Part shown: positions 31,031-40,329 of the stretch, in pieces | How the letters are laid out: every line of letters starts with the position of its first letter | Position numbering within the stretch: the stretch's first letter is position 1 | Source of the DNA: Gammaproteobacteria bacterium | GTDB lineage: Bacteria > Pseudomonadota > Gammaproteobacteria > Enterobacterales > Permianibacteraceae | NCBI GenBank assembly: GCA_016182845.1 | Contig: JACPFT010000025.1 | Coordinates: forward strand, 1 to 53,106 | Length of the DNA stretch: 53,106 nt | Direction of reading: 5' to 3' | Notes under the pieces: generated by a model | The model's input: only the letters and a program-made list of their open reading frames with translations | What the model was told of the DNA's origin: nothing | Database searches by the model: none | Program-made: the position numbers and the translations under genes

Positions 31031-32632
31031 ATGACAGGAATTCCCGATCCCATCGCCGAGGGCCTGGCCTCCGGCTGGCAGCACCACGACGGTAGCCAGC
31101 TGGAACGCGATCTCGTGCTGGAGGCCGACGTGGCCATCATCGGCACCGGCGCCGGCGGCGGGGTCAGCGCCGAGATCCTGAGCGCCGCCGGCCTCAAGGT
31201 CGTGCTCCTGGAAGAGGGTCCCTTGCGGAGCTCCCGCGATTTCAGGATGCAGGAGCGTATCGCCTACCCGGAGCTCTACCAAGAGGCCGCCGGCCGGCGT
31301 ACCGCCGACAAGGGCATCTCCATCCTCCAGGGCCGGGCCGTGGGCGGCTCCACCCTGGTGAACTGGACCACGAGTTTCCGCACGCCGGAGAAAACCCTGG
31401 AGCACTGGGATAAGACCCTGGGTCTGCCCGGCTATGGCCGCGCCGAGTTGGAGCCCTGGTTCGCGCGCCAGGAAAAACGCCTCAACATCGAGCCCTGGGC
31501 CGTGCCGCCCAATGCCAATAACGAGGCGCTGCGCCGGGGCTGCGAGGCCTTGGGCGTGCCGGCCAAGATCATCAGCCGCAATGTGAAGGGCTGCTGGAAC
31601 CTGGGTTATTGCGGCATGGGCTGCCCCACGAACGCTAAGCAGTCCATGCTGGTGACCACCCTGCCGGAGGCCTGGAAGCGCGGTGCCGTGGTTGTCTCGC
31701 GCTGCCGGGTCGAACGCCTGGACATCGCCGGGGAGCAGGTGCGCGGTGTCTTGGCACTGGGCATGGACGAGTACGGGCAGGTACGCCGCGAGCGCCGGAT
31801 CACGGTCAAGGCACGCCACACCATCCTCGCCGCCGGAGCCATCGGCTCGCCGGCCGTGCTCCTGCGCTCGGAGGCGCCCGATCCCCAGGGCGTCCTGGGC
31901 CGGCGCACGTTTTTGCATCCGGTCGTGGTTTCCACTGCCATCAGCCCGACGCCCATCAAGGGCTTCGAGGGCGCGCCCCAGAGCGTGTACAGCGATCACT
32001 TCCTCTGGCCCGAGGACGGGCGCTGCGGCTTCAAGCTGGAAGTGCCGCCCATGCATCCCCTGATCGGCAGCGTCCTGGTAGGCGGCCATGGCCGTGCCCA
32101 CCGGGGCTTCATGGAGCGCTTCGACAAGGCCCAGGCCATCATCGCCCTGATGCGTGACGGCTTTCATGAGGAAGCCCCGGGCGGGCGGGTGCGCCTGGAC
32201 GAGCACGGCTTTCCGCTGCTGGATTACCCGATCACGGACTATCTCTGGGAGGGCATGCGCCGGGCCTATCTGGCCATGGCGGAGATCCAGTTCGCCGCCG
32301 GCATGAGCGAGGTCATGCCCCTGCACGAGGATGCCGGCGCCTACACGAGCTGGGCCCAGGCCAGGAAGGCCATCGCCGAACTGCCCATGGCGATCCTCCA
32401 TGCCCGCGTGGTCAGCGCCCATGTCATGGGCGGTTGCGCCCTGTCCAAGGACGCGCGGGACGGCGTGGTGGACCCCCAGGGCCGCCATCACCAGCTGGAA
32501 AACCTCTCGGTCTTCGACGGCTCGATCTTCCCCACCTCCCTGGGCGCCAACCCGCAGCTGTCCATCTACGCCATGGTGGCGCGGCTGGCGGAGGGCTTGG
32601 CGGGGGAGTTAGGGGGGAGGAAGAAGGCGTGA
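31031..32632 (+). CDS. GMC-family FAD-dependent alcohol oxidoreductase
   Basis: A 533-residue flavoprotein with the Rossmann motif IGTGAGGGV (about 37-45), the second GMC block GRAVGGSTLVNW (FAD wrap), the motif GYCGMGCPTNAKQSML, the active-site His in HVMGGCALSKD and the terminal SLGANPQLSIYAM. It has no export signal of its own, consistent with piggy-back export by the Tat small subunit encoded just upstream. Its likely substrate is a long-chain or aromatic alcohol whose aldehyde is taken by the adjacent ALDH; electrons would go to the respiratory chain. The exact substrate is unknown. Confidence 0.93.
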   Translation: MTGIPDPIAEGLASGWQHHDGSQLERDLVLEADVAIIGTGAGGGVSAEILSAAGLKVVLLEEGPLRSSRDFRMQERIAYPELYQEAAGRRTADKGISILQGRAVGGSTLVNWTTSFRTPEKTLEHWDKTLGLPGYGRAELEPWFARQEKRLNIEPWAVPPNANNEALRRGCEALGVPAKIISRNVKGCWNLGYCGMGCPTNAKQSMLVTTLPEAWKRGAVVVSRCRVERLDIAGEQVRGVLALGMDEYGQVRRERRITVKARHTILAAGAIGSPAVLLRSEAPDPQGVLGRRTFLHPVVVSTAISPTPIKGFEGAPQSVYSDHFLWPEDGRCGFKLEVPPMHPLIGSVLVGGHGRAHRGFMERFDKAQAIIALMRDGFHEEAPGGRVRLDEHGFPLLDYPITDYLWEGMRRAYLAMAEIQFAAGMSEVMPLHEDAGAYTSWAQARKAIAELPMAILHARVVSAHVMGGCALSKDARDGVVDPQGRHHQLENLSVFDGSIFPTSLGANPQLSIYAMVARLAEGLAGELGGRKKA

Positions 32633-32657
32633 TGGGTTAGGAACCCCCCCCTCTCCC

Positions 32658-32703
32658 ACCGCGCCGGTGGCGCGGTCCGCCCTCTCCCACGAGGGGAGAG
32701 GGC
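32658..32703. terminator. Two adjacent GC-rich hairpins between convergent genes
   Basis: ACCGCGCC/GGCGCGGT with a three-base loop is followed at once by GCCCTCTCC/GGAGAGGGC. They sit between the GMC gene and the converging PilZ gene. The second belongs to the same CCCTCTCC family as the hairpin near 7.2 kb. Neither has a T-tract. Confidence 0.5.
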
Positions 32704-32736
32704 AATTGGGATGGGCACTCGCGCCGCGAGTGCCGC

Positions 32737-33027
32737 TCATAACACCTCGCACTCGTCGCAGAATTCCAGGCCGCAGCCCAGGGTCTCGATACGCACGACG
32801 CGCATGGACAGCTGGGGGGGCTCGTCGCCATCGCCCAGGAAGCCGCGCAGGCGCACCATGACCAGCTCGCCGATAGCTGGCGGAGTTTCCGTGACCAGGA
32901 AGACGCCGCCGTCGCTGATATTGCGGGTGCGTAAGATCTGCACACCAAAGCTGATGTGGCTGATCTCCACTTCGAAATTGACGGGCAGACGCTGGTGCTT
33001 GCGGCGGGTGATGGCTTTCAGGTTCAT
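32737..33027 (-). CDS. PilZ-domain protein
   Basis: A 96-residue stand-alone PilZ domain. Both c-di-GMP-binding elements are present: RRKHQR (8-13, the RxxxR motif) and NISDGG (the D/NxSxxG motif). It could link c-di-GMP levels to motility or exopolysaccharide through a partner protein. No Shine-Dalgarno is evident. It lies 70 bases downstream of, and in the same direction as, the TetR gene. Confidence 0.9.
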   Translation of the reverse strand: MNLKAITRRKHQRLPVNFEVEISHISFGVQILRTRNISDGGVFLVTETPPAIGELVMVRLRGFLGDGDEPPQLSMRVVRIETLGCGLEFCDECEVL

Positions 33028-33095
33028 GGCGGCAGGCGGCTGAAGGGACTACTTCCTAAGCATAGGCCATGCCCCGGGCCTTGCCAGGTTCGTTA

Positions 33096-33725
33096 TCAGC
33101 TTCCGGTGTAGTGCCTGCGCAGGCCGGCATAGAGTTCCCGGGCCTCGGGCCGCACATAGGGCTTGTACAGGCCGAGGATCTGGCTGATCCCGGCGCGCAC
33201 CGTGGCCTCGGTGAGGGCTTGGTCGTGGTAGGCGCTTTCCCGGTAATTGAGCCAGAAGGTCCCCACCAGCCAGGTGTTGTCCACCAGGCCGTCCAGCTCG
33301 TCGGCGGGGATGGCTAGGACGCCCTGCTCGTCCAGGGCGCGCAGCAGGAGGCGCAGATGCTGGAGCATGCGCGTCGTGTATTCGGCGTAGTCGGCGGCCA
33401 GCTTCTCGTCCCGGGACAGCAGATGGGACAGGTTGCGGTTGAAGAAGCGGTAGCGCCAGAGCTTGTCGAACAGCCCGTCCAGGAAGGCCAGGAGGGCCGG
33501 CAGGGACATGCGCTCACCCTGGCTCTGGGCCAAAAGCGCCTCGAAGCGCCCGGCCATGGCCTCGAACAGGGCGGCGACGATGGCCTCCTTGTTGCGGAAA
33601 TGGTAGTAGAGATTGCCCGGGCTCATGCCTAGGGCCGCGGCGATATGGTTGGTGGTCACCGCCCGCTCGCCCTGCTCGTTGAACAGGCGCAGGGCCTCGG
33701 CCAGGATGCGATCCCGGGTCTTCAT
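33096..33725 (-). CDS. TetR-family transcriptional regulator
   Basis: A 209-residue repressor. The N-terminal HTH (about 5-50; ILAEALRLFNEQGERAVTTN, IAAALGMSPGNLYYHFRNKE) is canonical. The C-terminal helical domain (about 60-205) would hold the ligand pocket and dimer interface. In the related Pseudomonas neighbourhood a TetR gene sits beside the ALDH gene; here it lies past the GMC gene, and a 16-bp palindrome before the ALDH operon is a natural candidate operator. Confidence 0.92.
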   Translation of the reverse strand: MKTRDRILAEALRLFNEQGERAVTTNHIAAALGMSPGNLYYHFRNKEAIVAALFEAMAGRFEALLAQSQGERMSLPALLAFLDGLFDKLWRYRFFNRNLSHLLSRDEKLAADYAEYTTRMLQHLRLLLRALDEQGVLAIPADELDGLVDNTWLVGTFWLNYRESAYHDQALTEATVRAGISQILGLYKPYVRPEARELYAGLRRHYTGS

Positions 33726-33854
33726 CGCAGCCGCCCGGCCAGGGGCTTGTGGCGGTAGGACTTGTCCGGCGGGAGGGCAGGGAAAATCAGCGGCATGGGC
33801 TTGAATCGAATGGCATTTGAACGGGCTATTGTAGCTGCTTTGGTCTGGCCTTGA

Positions 33855-34668
<814 letters not shown>

Positions 34669-34680
34669 CGCAAGAAGGGA

Positions 34681-34812
34681 TTAACCGCCAAGGCGCCAAG
34701 AACGCCAAGGAAACCAGGAAGATATAAACCGCGAAGGCCGCCAAGGCCGCGGAGGGAAGATTTCGTAGGCGGTATAACCGCTCTGGTCATTCTTTGCGGC
34801 CTTGGCGGTTAA
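34681..34812. repeat. TTAACCGCCAAG inverted-repeat element, copy 2
   Basis: It begins TTAACCGCCAAGGCGCCAAG and ends CTTGGCGGTTAA; the ends pair over about 16 bases, and a second internal AACCGCGAAGGCCGCCAAGG unit suggests a composite of two related elements. It fills most of the gap between the ferredoxin gene and the converging mutM. It is the same family as the element between hslV and hslU. Confidence 0.78.
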
Positions 34813-34830
34813 TCCGCTTTTCTTCCCTCT

Positions 34831-35643
34831 TCAGGTCTGGCAGCGCGGGCAAAACACCGTGGCCCGGTTGTTGTGGCGGCTTTCCTTCAATAACTCCCCA
34901 CAGACCCGGCAGGTCTGCCCGCCGCGTCCGTAGACATTGAGCTTTTGCTGGAAATAGCCCGGCGCACCGTCGCCGCCGACGAAATCGCGTAGGGTGGTGC
35001 CGCCGATGCGGATGGCTTCGGTGAGTACGGCGCGGATGGCCTCGGCGAGCTTCTCGTAGCGGGCCTTGGCCACGCGTCCGGCGGCCCGGTCGGGGTGGAT
35101 GCCGGCGCGGAACAGGGCTTCGTTGGCGTAGATATTGCCCACACCCACCACCACATGGCTGTCCATGATGAAGCTCTTGATGGCGAGGCTCTTGCCTTGG
35201 GCGCGGCCATGCAGATAGGCGCCGTCGAAGCCGGGCTCCAGGGGTTCGGGGCCCAGTTCGCAGAGCAGGGCATGGCTGTCCGGCTCGCGCACCCAGAGCA
35301 GGGCGCCGAAGCGGCGCGGATCGTGATAACGCAGGATCATGCCGTTATCCAGCTCGATGTCTACATGATCGTGCTTTTTCACCGGTTCATCGCCGCTGAC
35401 CAGGCGCAGCGATCCGCTCATGCCCAGGTGGATCATCAGCCAGCCCAGCTCGGTCTTCAGCAGGAGGTATTTGCCGCGCCGGCGGGTCTCGGAGAAGCGC
35501 GAGCCGGGCAGCAGGGTCTGCAACTCTTCGGCCACCGGCCAGCGCAAACGGCTTTCGCGCACGGTGACGGCGCGGACCGCCCGGCCCAGGACATGGGGGG
35601 CTATGCCCCGGCGCGTGGTTTCGACCTCGGGCAACTCAGGCAT
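34831..35643 (-). CDS. mutM: Formamidopyrimidine-DNA glycosylase
   Basis: Removes 8-oxoguanine and other oxidised purines. The 270-residue protein starts with [13 protein letters not shown] (catalytic Pro after Met removal, then Glu). It contains [20 protein letters not shown], and ends with the zinc finger CRVCG...CPRC that contacts DNA. All family landmarks are present. It lies 40 bases after the Gld-type permease gene in the same direction and may be cotranscribed with it. Confidence 0.97.
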   Translation of the reverse strand: MPELPEVETTRRGIAPHVLGRAVRAVTVRESRLRWPVAEELQTLLPGSRFSETRRRGKYLLLKTELGWLMIHLGMSGSLRLVSGDEPVKKHDHVDIELDNGMILRYHDPRRFGALLWVREPDSHALLCELGPEPLEPGFDGAYLHGRAQGKSLAIKSFIMDSHVVVGVGNIYANEALFRAGIHPDRAAGRVAKARYEKLAEAIRAVLTEAIRIGGTTLRDFVGGDGAPGYFQQKLNVYGRGGQTCRVCGELLKESRHNNRATVFCPRCQT

Positions 35644-35683
35644 GGTCGGTCTCAGGCATGGTCGTTTTACTCGGAAGCGGATT

Positions 35684-37732
35684 TCAGCGGCGGCGCCAGA
35701 GGGCGAGGCCGATGGCCAGGCTCAAGCTCAGGCCGGGAAATAGCCAGGGGAAGGCCCAGTCGCGCAGGAAGTCCAGGGCGGCGGAGGGTTGCAGGCTGGC
35801 ATCGACACGCTGACGCGGCGAACCGGCAGGGGTCGAGGCTTCGGCCAGCAGCCAGTCCACGGCGCGCAGGCCCAGTTCGGCATTGCCGTAATTGCCCAGG
35901 GCGCCGTCGGAGAGGAAGTTGCCGTCGCCGACCACCAGGGCGCGCTGGGTCTTGCCGCCCAGCGGGCGCTCCAGGGTCCAGGCCAGGCTGAAGGGCCCGG
36001 CGGCCTCGCCCAGCTCCGGCTCGAAGCGCGGGCCATGGTCCAGATCGCCCAGCTCCAGCCAGCTGTCCTTGTCGCTGCGCAGCAAGGGAGCAGCCTTCCA
36101 GCCGGCGTCCGGGCGCGTCTCCAGGGCGGCGGCCCAGGGCAGGGCCAGGAGGTTGTTCAGGCCTTCGCTCAGGGCATGGGCCTCGGCGCGCTCCACGAGG
36201 GCCACGGCCGGGTGGGGCGTGCCGCGCCGGCTGCCGGCCGGATCCAGGATCGTGCCCGCCAGGCGGGACAGGCCCAGCTCGGCGAGCAGCTCGTGCTCGG
36301 CCGGCACCGGCTCCGGATCCAGCAGGTAGAGCAGGGCCCCGCCGGCCCTCAGGTAGCGGCGCAGGACCTCGCGATCGTGCTCGGGCAGGCGGCTGGCCGG
36401 GCTGGCCAGGATCGCGAGGCCGGTGTTGTCGGGCAGGGTCTGCAAGCGGCTCAAGCCCTGGGCCACCACGGTCAGGCCCTGCTGCTCCAGGCGGCTCCGA
36501 AACTGTCCCAGGTCGCGCGGCAGGCCGCCAAAGGCATCGCGTTCGCCATGCCCCTCCACGAACACCACCCAGCGTTGGCCTCGGCGCGCCAGACGGCGCA
36601 GGGCCTGGGCCAGCACGTCCTCGGCGCGGCCCCGGAAGGGATAGGGCAGGTCCACGACGCCCTGGCCCAGGCTTAGGCGCAGGGCCGCGCCCTTGGCCAG
36701 GCCGTCGGCCTCGGCCTGGGCGGCTTCGACGAAGTCCAGGGCGAAATCCGGGCGGGCGGCCTGGAAGGGGGCCAGCTGCCGGCGCAGGTCCTGGCGAAGC
36801 TCGCCGTCGCTGAGATAGAAGCGCAGGGCAGGCGCCCCCTTGAGGCTGGACAGCAACTCGCGGGTCCCGGCGGACAGGGAGTGCCAGCCATTGGCCGACA
36901 CGTCCGTCCGCAGCCGCCAGAGCTGGCTGGCCGGCAGCAGGAGCAGGAAGCTCAGCGCGGCCAGGGCCAGGCGCGGCCAGAGCCGCCGCCAGGGCTGGTG
37001 CTCCCGGGCGAGGCCGGCCAGGGCGAAGGCCAGGCCCAGGAACGTGAGCAAGAGGTAATAGGCCGGATCGGCGCTGTCGATGAGACCCTCGCGCGGGCGG
37101 CGCAGATGCCCCAGGAGGCTCATCGTCTCCGCCGCGAACAGGCTCAAGCCCCGGGCATGCAGGGTCGCCGACTCCACCAGCCAGAGCGGCAGGAGCAGGC
37201 CCAGGCCCAGGCCCGCCGCCACCGCCGGCTGGCTGCACCAGGCCGAGGCGGCGAGCAGGACGGCGAGCACGGCCGCCGCGAACAGGGCGAGACCCCCGAA
37301 GGCGGCGAGGCATTGCCCGGCGTCCAGCGGGCCGCCCAGGCGCAGGCTCAAGGCCGGCAGGGCCAGTACGAACAACAGACCCCAGGTCCAGGCCAGGAGC
37401 GCCAGGTACTTGCCCAGGACGATGGCCGCTGCGCCGGCGCGGCTGGCCAGCCACAGGCTCAAGGAGCCGGCGCGCCGCTCCCCGGCCAGGCTGGCCATGG
37501 CCAAGAGGGGCAAGAAGAGCAGCAGCAGCAGGGAGAGCACGCCCACATAGGGGGCGACGATCTGGGCGCCCAGGCTGGCCTGGCCCTCGGCGCCGGCCTG
37601 GGTTTCCAGGAAGGCCAGGACATAGGCGCGGAAGAACAGGCCGGCCACCAGGCTCATGACGGCGGCGATGCCCCAGGCGGCCGGCGAGCGCAGCAGGCGC
37701 AGGAGCTCGTAACGGGCGATGCTCAGGATCAT
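35684..37732 (-). CDS. ABC exporter membrane component, GldF-GldG fusion
   Basis: A 682-residue protein that joins two units often encoded separately. The N-terminal ~255 residues are an ABC-2-type permease with about six membrane helices (starting [20 protein letters not shown]). The rest is a periplasmic GldG-like/ABC auxiliary domain (about 275-640; [45 protein letters not shown]), and a final helix (about 653-678) closes the protein. It overlaps the ATPase gene by four bases. Homologous sets occur in many non-gliding bacteria; the cargo is unknown. Confidence 0.87.
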   Translation of the reverse strand: MILSIARYELLRLLRSPAAWGIAAVMSLVAGLFFRAYVLAFLETQAGAEGQASLGAQIVAPYVGVLSLLLLLFLPLLAMASLAGERRAGSLSLWLASRAGAAAIVLGKYLALLAWTWGLLFVLALPALSLRLGGPLDAGQCLAAFGGLALFAAAVLAVLLAASAWCSQPAVAAGLGLGLLLPLWLVESATLHARGLSLFAAETMSLLGHLRRPREGLIDSADPAYYLLLTFLGLAFALAGLAREHQPWRRLWPRLALAALSFLLLLPASQLWRLRTDVSANGWHSLSAGTRELLSSLKGAPALRFYLSDGELRQDLRRQLAPFQAARPDFALDFVEAAQAEADGLAKGAALRLSLGQGVVDLPYPFRGRAEDVLAQALRRLARRGQRWVVFVEGHGERDAFGGLPRDLGQFRSRLEQQGLTVVAQGLSRLQTLPDNTGLAILASPASRLPEHDREVLRRYLRAGGALLYLLDPEPVPAEHELLAELGLSRLAGTILDPAGSRRGTPHPAVALVERAEAHALSEGLNNLLALPWAAALETRPDAGWKAAPLLRSDKDSWLELGDLDHGPRFEPELGEAAGPFSLAWTLERPLGGKTQRALVVGDGNFLSDGALGNYGNAELGLRAVDWLLAEASTPAGSPRQRVDASLQPSAALDFLRDWAFPWLFPGLSLSLAIGLALWRRR

Positions 37733-38631
37733 GCCCGGCCCTCCTGAAGGATGGCGAAGAAGCGGCTGGCCAGGAGGCTGCCGCCGGGCGTCAGCTCCAG
37801 GAGGCCCCAGCCGCGCAACACGACCTCGCGGGCGATGGCGGGGGCGATGGACTCGTCGCGGCGCTCCAGGCTGAGCAGGATCCTCTCTCCGTCCAGGCCG
37901 GCGGCGTCGACGACCCCGGGTAGCTCGCGCAGGAGCTCGAAGGCGGGTGCATCGCGCAGGCGCAGGATCAGGCTGGGCTGGCGCAGGCAGGACAGATCCA
38001 GGTCGGCGCGCAGCCGGCCCTCGTGCAGGATCAGGGCGCGGTCGGCGCAGGCCTGGACCTCTTCCAGCTGATGGCTGGATAGGAGCACGGCGCGCTCCCG
38101 GCCCAGTTCCCGGACCAGGGCCCGGAAGCGGGCCTGCTGCACCGGATCCAGGCCGGAGCTGGGTTCGTCCAAGAGCAAGAGCGCCGGCTCGGCCAGCAGG
38201 GCGGCCGCCAGGCCTACCCGCTGGCGCTGGCCCTTGGACAGGGGGCCGATCAGTCGGCCGCGCAGCTCACCCAAGTCCAAGCGCTCCAGCTCCCGGGCCA
38301 CGCCCCGGCGGGCTGCCGAGGGGGAAAGGCCCATAAGCCGGGCGGAAAGTGCCAGGAAGTCCGCGACGCGCACATCGTCGTGCAGGGCCGGAGGATCGGC
38401 GAGATAGGCCAGCTCGCCGCGGCGCTGGTCCTGACCGGCGAAGCGCAGCCGGCCTGCCTGCACGGGCAGCAGGCCGGCGACCAGGCGCAAGAGGCTGCTC
38501 TTGCCGGCGCCGTTCTCGCCCAGAAGGCCCACCACCTCGCCGGAGCGCAGGGCGAAGGCGATACCCTCCAGGGCGGGAGTCCCGGCGTAGCGATGCGTAA
38601 GTCCTTGAATGGACAAGATGGGAGCGTTCAT
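37729..38631 (-). CDS. ABC transporter ATP-binding protein (GldA-like)
   Basis: A 300-residue ATPase with Walker A GENGAGKSS (about 37-45), the signature LSKGQRQR, Walker B ALLLLDEPSSGLD and the switch His in LLSSHQLEEV. A C-terminal ~80-residue extension follows, as in the CcmA/GldA/NosF group. It pairs with the fused permease gene downstream, with an ATGA overlap showing coupling. Confidence 0.93.
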   Translation of the reverse strand: MNAPILSIQGLTHRYAGTPALEGIAFALRSGEVVGLLGENGAGKSSLLRLVAGLLPVQAGRLRFAGQDQRRGELAYLADPPALHDDVRVADFLALSARLMGLSPSAARRGVARELERLDLGELRGRLIGPLSKGQRQRVGLAAALLAEPALLLLDEPSSGLDPVQQARFRALVRELGRERAVLLSSHQLEEVQACADRALILHEGRLRADLDLSCLRQPSLILRLRDAPAFELLRELPGVVDAAGLDGERILLSLERRDESIAPAIAREVVLRGWGLLELTPGGSLLASRFFAILQEGRA

Positions 38632-38677
38632 GGCCGGGGATTATGGCGGGCGGGCCGGGGAATGCCAAGCCAGGCTA

Positions 38678-38886
38678 AGAGCCTGCTTAACATCTCGCTG
38701 AAAGGCGAATCGCGGCGTTGGAAGTGGCTCAGAATGCTCATTTACTTCGTGTAAACTCCGCTTCTGATGAAGTACATCCCTGTACTTCACGAGCTCGCTA
38801 CGCTCATGCAAACCGGCTTCCTGCCGGTTTGAGCGCCCCTTCCGGCCTTGCGCTTCATCCTTTGATCGAGATGTTAATCAGGCTCT
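38678..38886. repeat. MITE-like element with 20-bp terminal inverted repeats
   Basis: About 209 bases with ends AGAGCCTGCTTAACATCTCG and CGAGATGTTAATCAGGCTCT (19 of 20 pair). The hexamer CTAAGA occurs at both outer edges, a possible target duplication overlapping the ends. Inside is a hairpin AAACCGGC...GCCGGTTT. It has no coding capacity. It sits between the ATPase gene and the EAL-HDOD gene. Similar sequences recur in many proteobacterial genomes. Confidence 0.8.
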
Positions 38887-38894
38887 AAGAACCC

Positions 38895-40121
38895 TCAGCC
38901 CATGGCCTCCATGAGCTCCCTGGCCCAGATCACCGCCCGCACATAGCTCTGCTGGATCTGGTCCTCGGGCACGCCATGGGTGAGCAGCTTGTCCCAATCG
39001 CCCTGCTCCAGGGCGATGGCGGCGTCCAGCACGCTGCCGATGGCGCCCTGGTGGCCCAGGATGGCCAGGGTGATGTCCTCGCTGATGGGCAGTTGGGCCA
39101 GCATGGGGGCCATCTCGGTATCCAGCAGGGCGTCGAGGCCGGACAAGAGGCCGGCCATGAAATAGGAGCCCGGCCCGGCGAAGCCCTGGGCCTCGGCCAC
39201 CAGTTCGCAGAAGCGGGCGCGCACCAGCAGCGTCTGTGCCAGCTCCCGGGGTTTGTCGGTCTTGCCGGACAAGGCGATGATGGCCGCCCAGGAGCGGATC
39301 TGGTTCATGCCCAGGAGGTTGACCGCCTGGCGCAGGCTCTCCACCTTGCGCGGCAGGTTGTAGGCGGCCGAATTGATGATGCGCAAGAGCTTGAAGGACA
39401 GGGCCGAGTCCTGGGCCAACAGGCCCTCGATGCGCTGGGGCGTGATCTTCGGGTCCTGCAGCTCCTGGAGCAGCTTGAGGATCACATGGGAGGCCGATTG
39501 GACCTTCTGGCCCTTGATGATGCGCGGCCGGCAGAGGAAATAGCCCTGAAAATAATCGAAGCCCAGGGCCAGGCAGCGCTTGTAGTCCTCGTGGGTCTCG
39601 ATCTTCTCGGCGATCAGCTTGACCGGGTAGGCGCGCAGCTCGGCGACATGCTGGGCCAGGGACGTCTCGTCATGGGCCATGACGTCCAGCTTCACATAGC
39701 TGACCAGGGGCAGCAGAGGCTTGTACTGGTCCTGGACCACGAAATCGTCCAGGGCGAAGCGATAGCCCTGGGCGGCCGCCTCGCGGACGATCTCCACCAG
39801 CTTCTCGTCCACCACCACGTCTTCGAGGATCTCGATCACCACCTGGTCGGGCGGGAAGGGCGGCACGCGCGCCGCGATCAAGAGGTTGCGCGTCAGGTTG
39901 ACGAAGGCCGGGAAGGGCTGGGTCAGGGTCTCCAGGGACAGTCCGGTATAGGCATTGAGCAGGACCTCGCAGCTGGCCTTGTCGCCGTCCAGGAATTCGG
40001 CGGCATTGCGATCGCTGGAGCGGAACAGGAGCTCGTAGGCATGGACCTCGAGCTTGCGATCGAAGATGGGCTGGCGGGCCAGCAGGACATCCATGGGATT
40101 GGGCGGGGGAGGGCTGTTCAT
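38895..40121 (-). CDS. EAL-HDOD (YuxH-like) signalling protein
   Basis: A 408-residue protein. The N-terminal EAL-type domain (about 8-200; LLARQPIFDRKLEVHAYELLFR) is degenerate: the EAL tripeptide is replaced by ELL, and several metal ligands of c-di-GMP phosphodiesterases are missing, so it is probably a binding or scaffolding domain. The HDOD domain (about 205-390; ILKLLQELQDPKITPQRIEG, NLLGMNQIRSWAAII) has no phosphohydrolase HD pair. Proteins of this build regulate motility and other surface functions. I used the ATG giving MNSPPPPNP; the next ATG is also possible. Confidence 0.9.
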   Translation of the reverse strand: MNSPPPPNPMDVLLARQPIFDRKLEVHAYELLFRSSDRNAAEFLDGDKASCEVLLNAYTGLSLETLTQPFPAFVNLTRNLLIAARVPPFPPDQVVIEILEDVVVDEKLVEIVREAAAQGYRFALDDFVVQDQYKPLLPLVSYVKLDVMAHDETSLAQHVAELRAYPVKLIAEKIETHEDYKRCLALGFDYFQGYFLCRPRIIKGQKVQSASHVILKLLQELQDPKITPQRIEGLLAQDSALSFKLLRIINSAAYNLPRKVESLRQAVNLLGMNQIRSWAAIIALSGKTDKPRELAQTLLVRARFCELVAEAQGFAGPGSYFMAGLLSGLDALLDTEMAPMLAQLPISEDITLAILGHQGAIGSVLDAAIALEQGDWDKLLTHGVPEDQIQQSYVRAVIWARELMEAMG

Positions 40122-40228
40122 TCTGGCCACGCTGCTCGTTTCCTTGAGAGTAAGTGCCGGCCGTGCCGGCCACAAGGCGATTTACGGGGAATTTGCGTAG
40201 GAAAAAACGGAAGTGTCTAGGATTTGGT

Positions 40229-40238
40229 CAAACGTTTG
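40229..40238. promoter_or_regulatory. CAAACGTTTG palindrome upstream of the desaturase gene
   Basis: A perfect 10-bp palindrome, extended on the right to AAACGTTTGTTTTAAC, about 92 bases before the desaturase start. Its core AACG(C/T)TTGTT recalls, from memory, operators of the DesT/FabR type that control unsaturated-fatty-acid genes. The regulator is not in this window. Confidence 0.4.
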
Positions 40239-40329
40239 TTTTAACTGGTCGGAGCACCGATCTCTCGTGCAGGGTGTAGGCTAGTAGTCCGTTGTACCCC
40301 CGCCGCCGTCGGCATTTCCCGGAGTTTTC

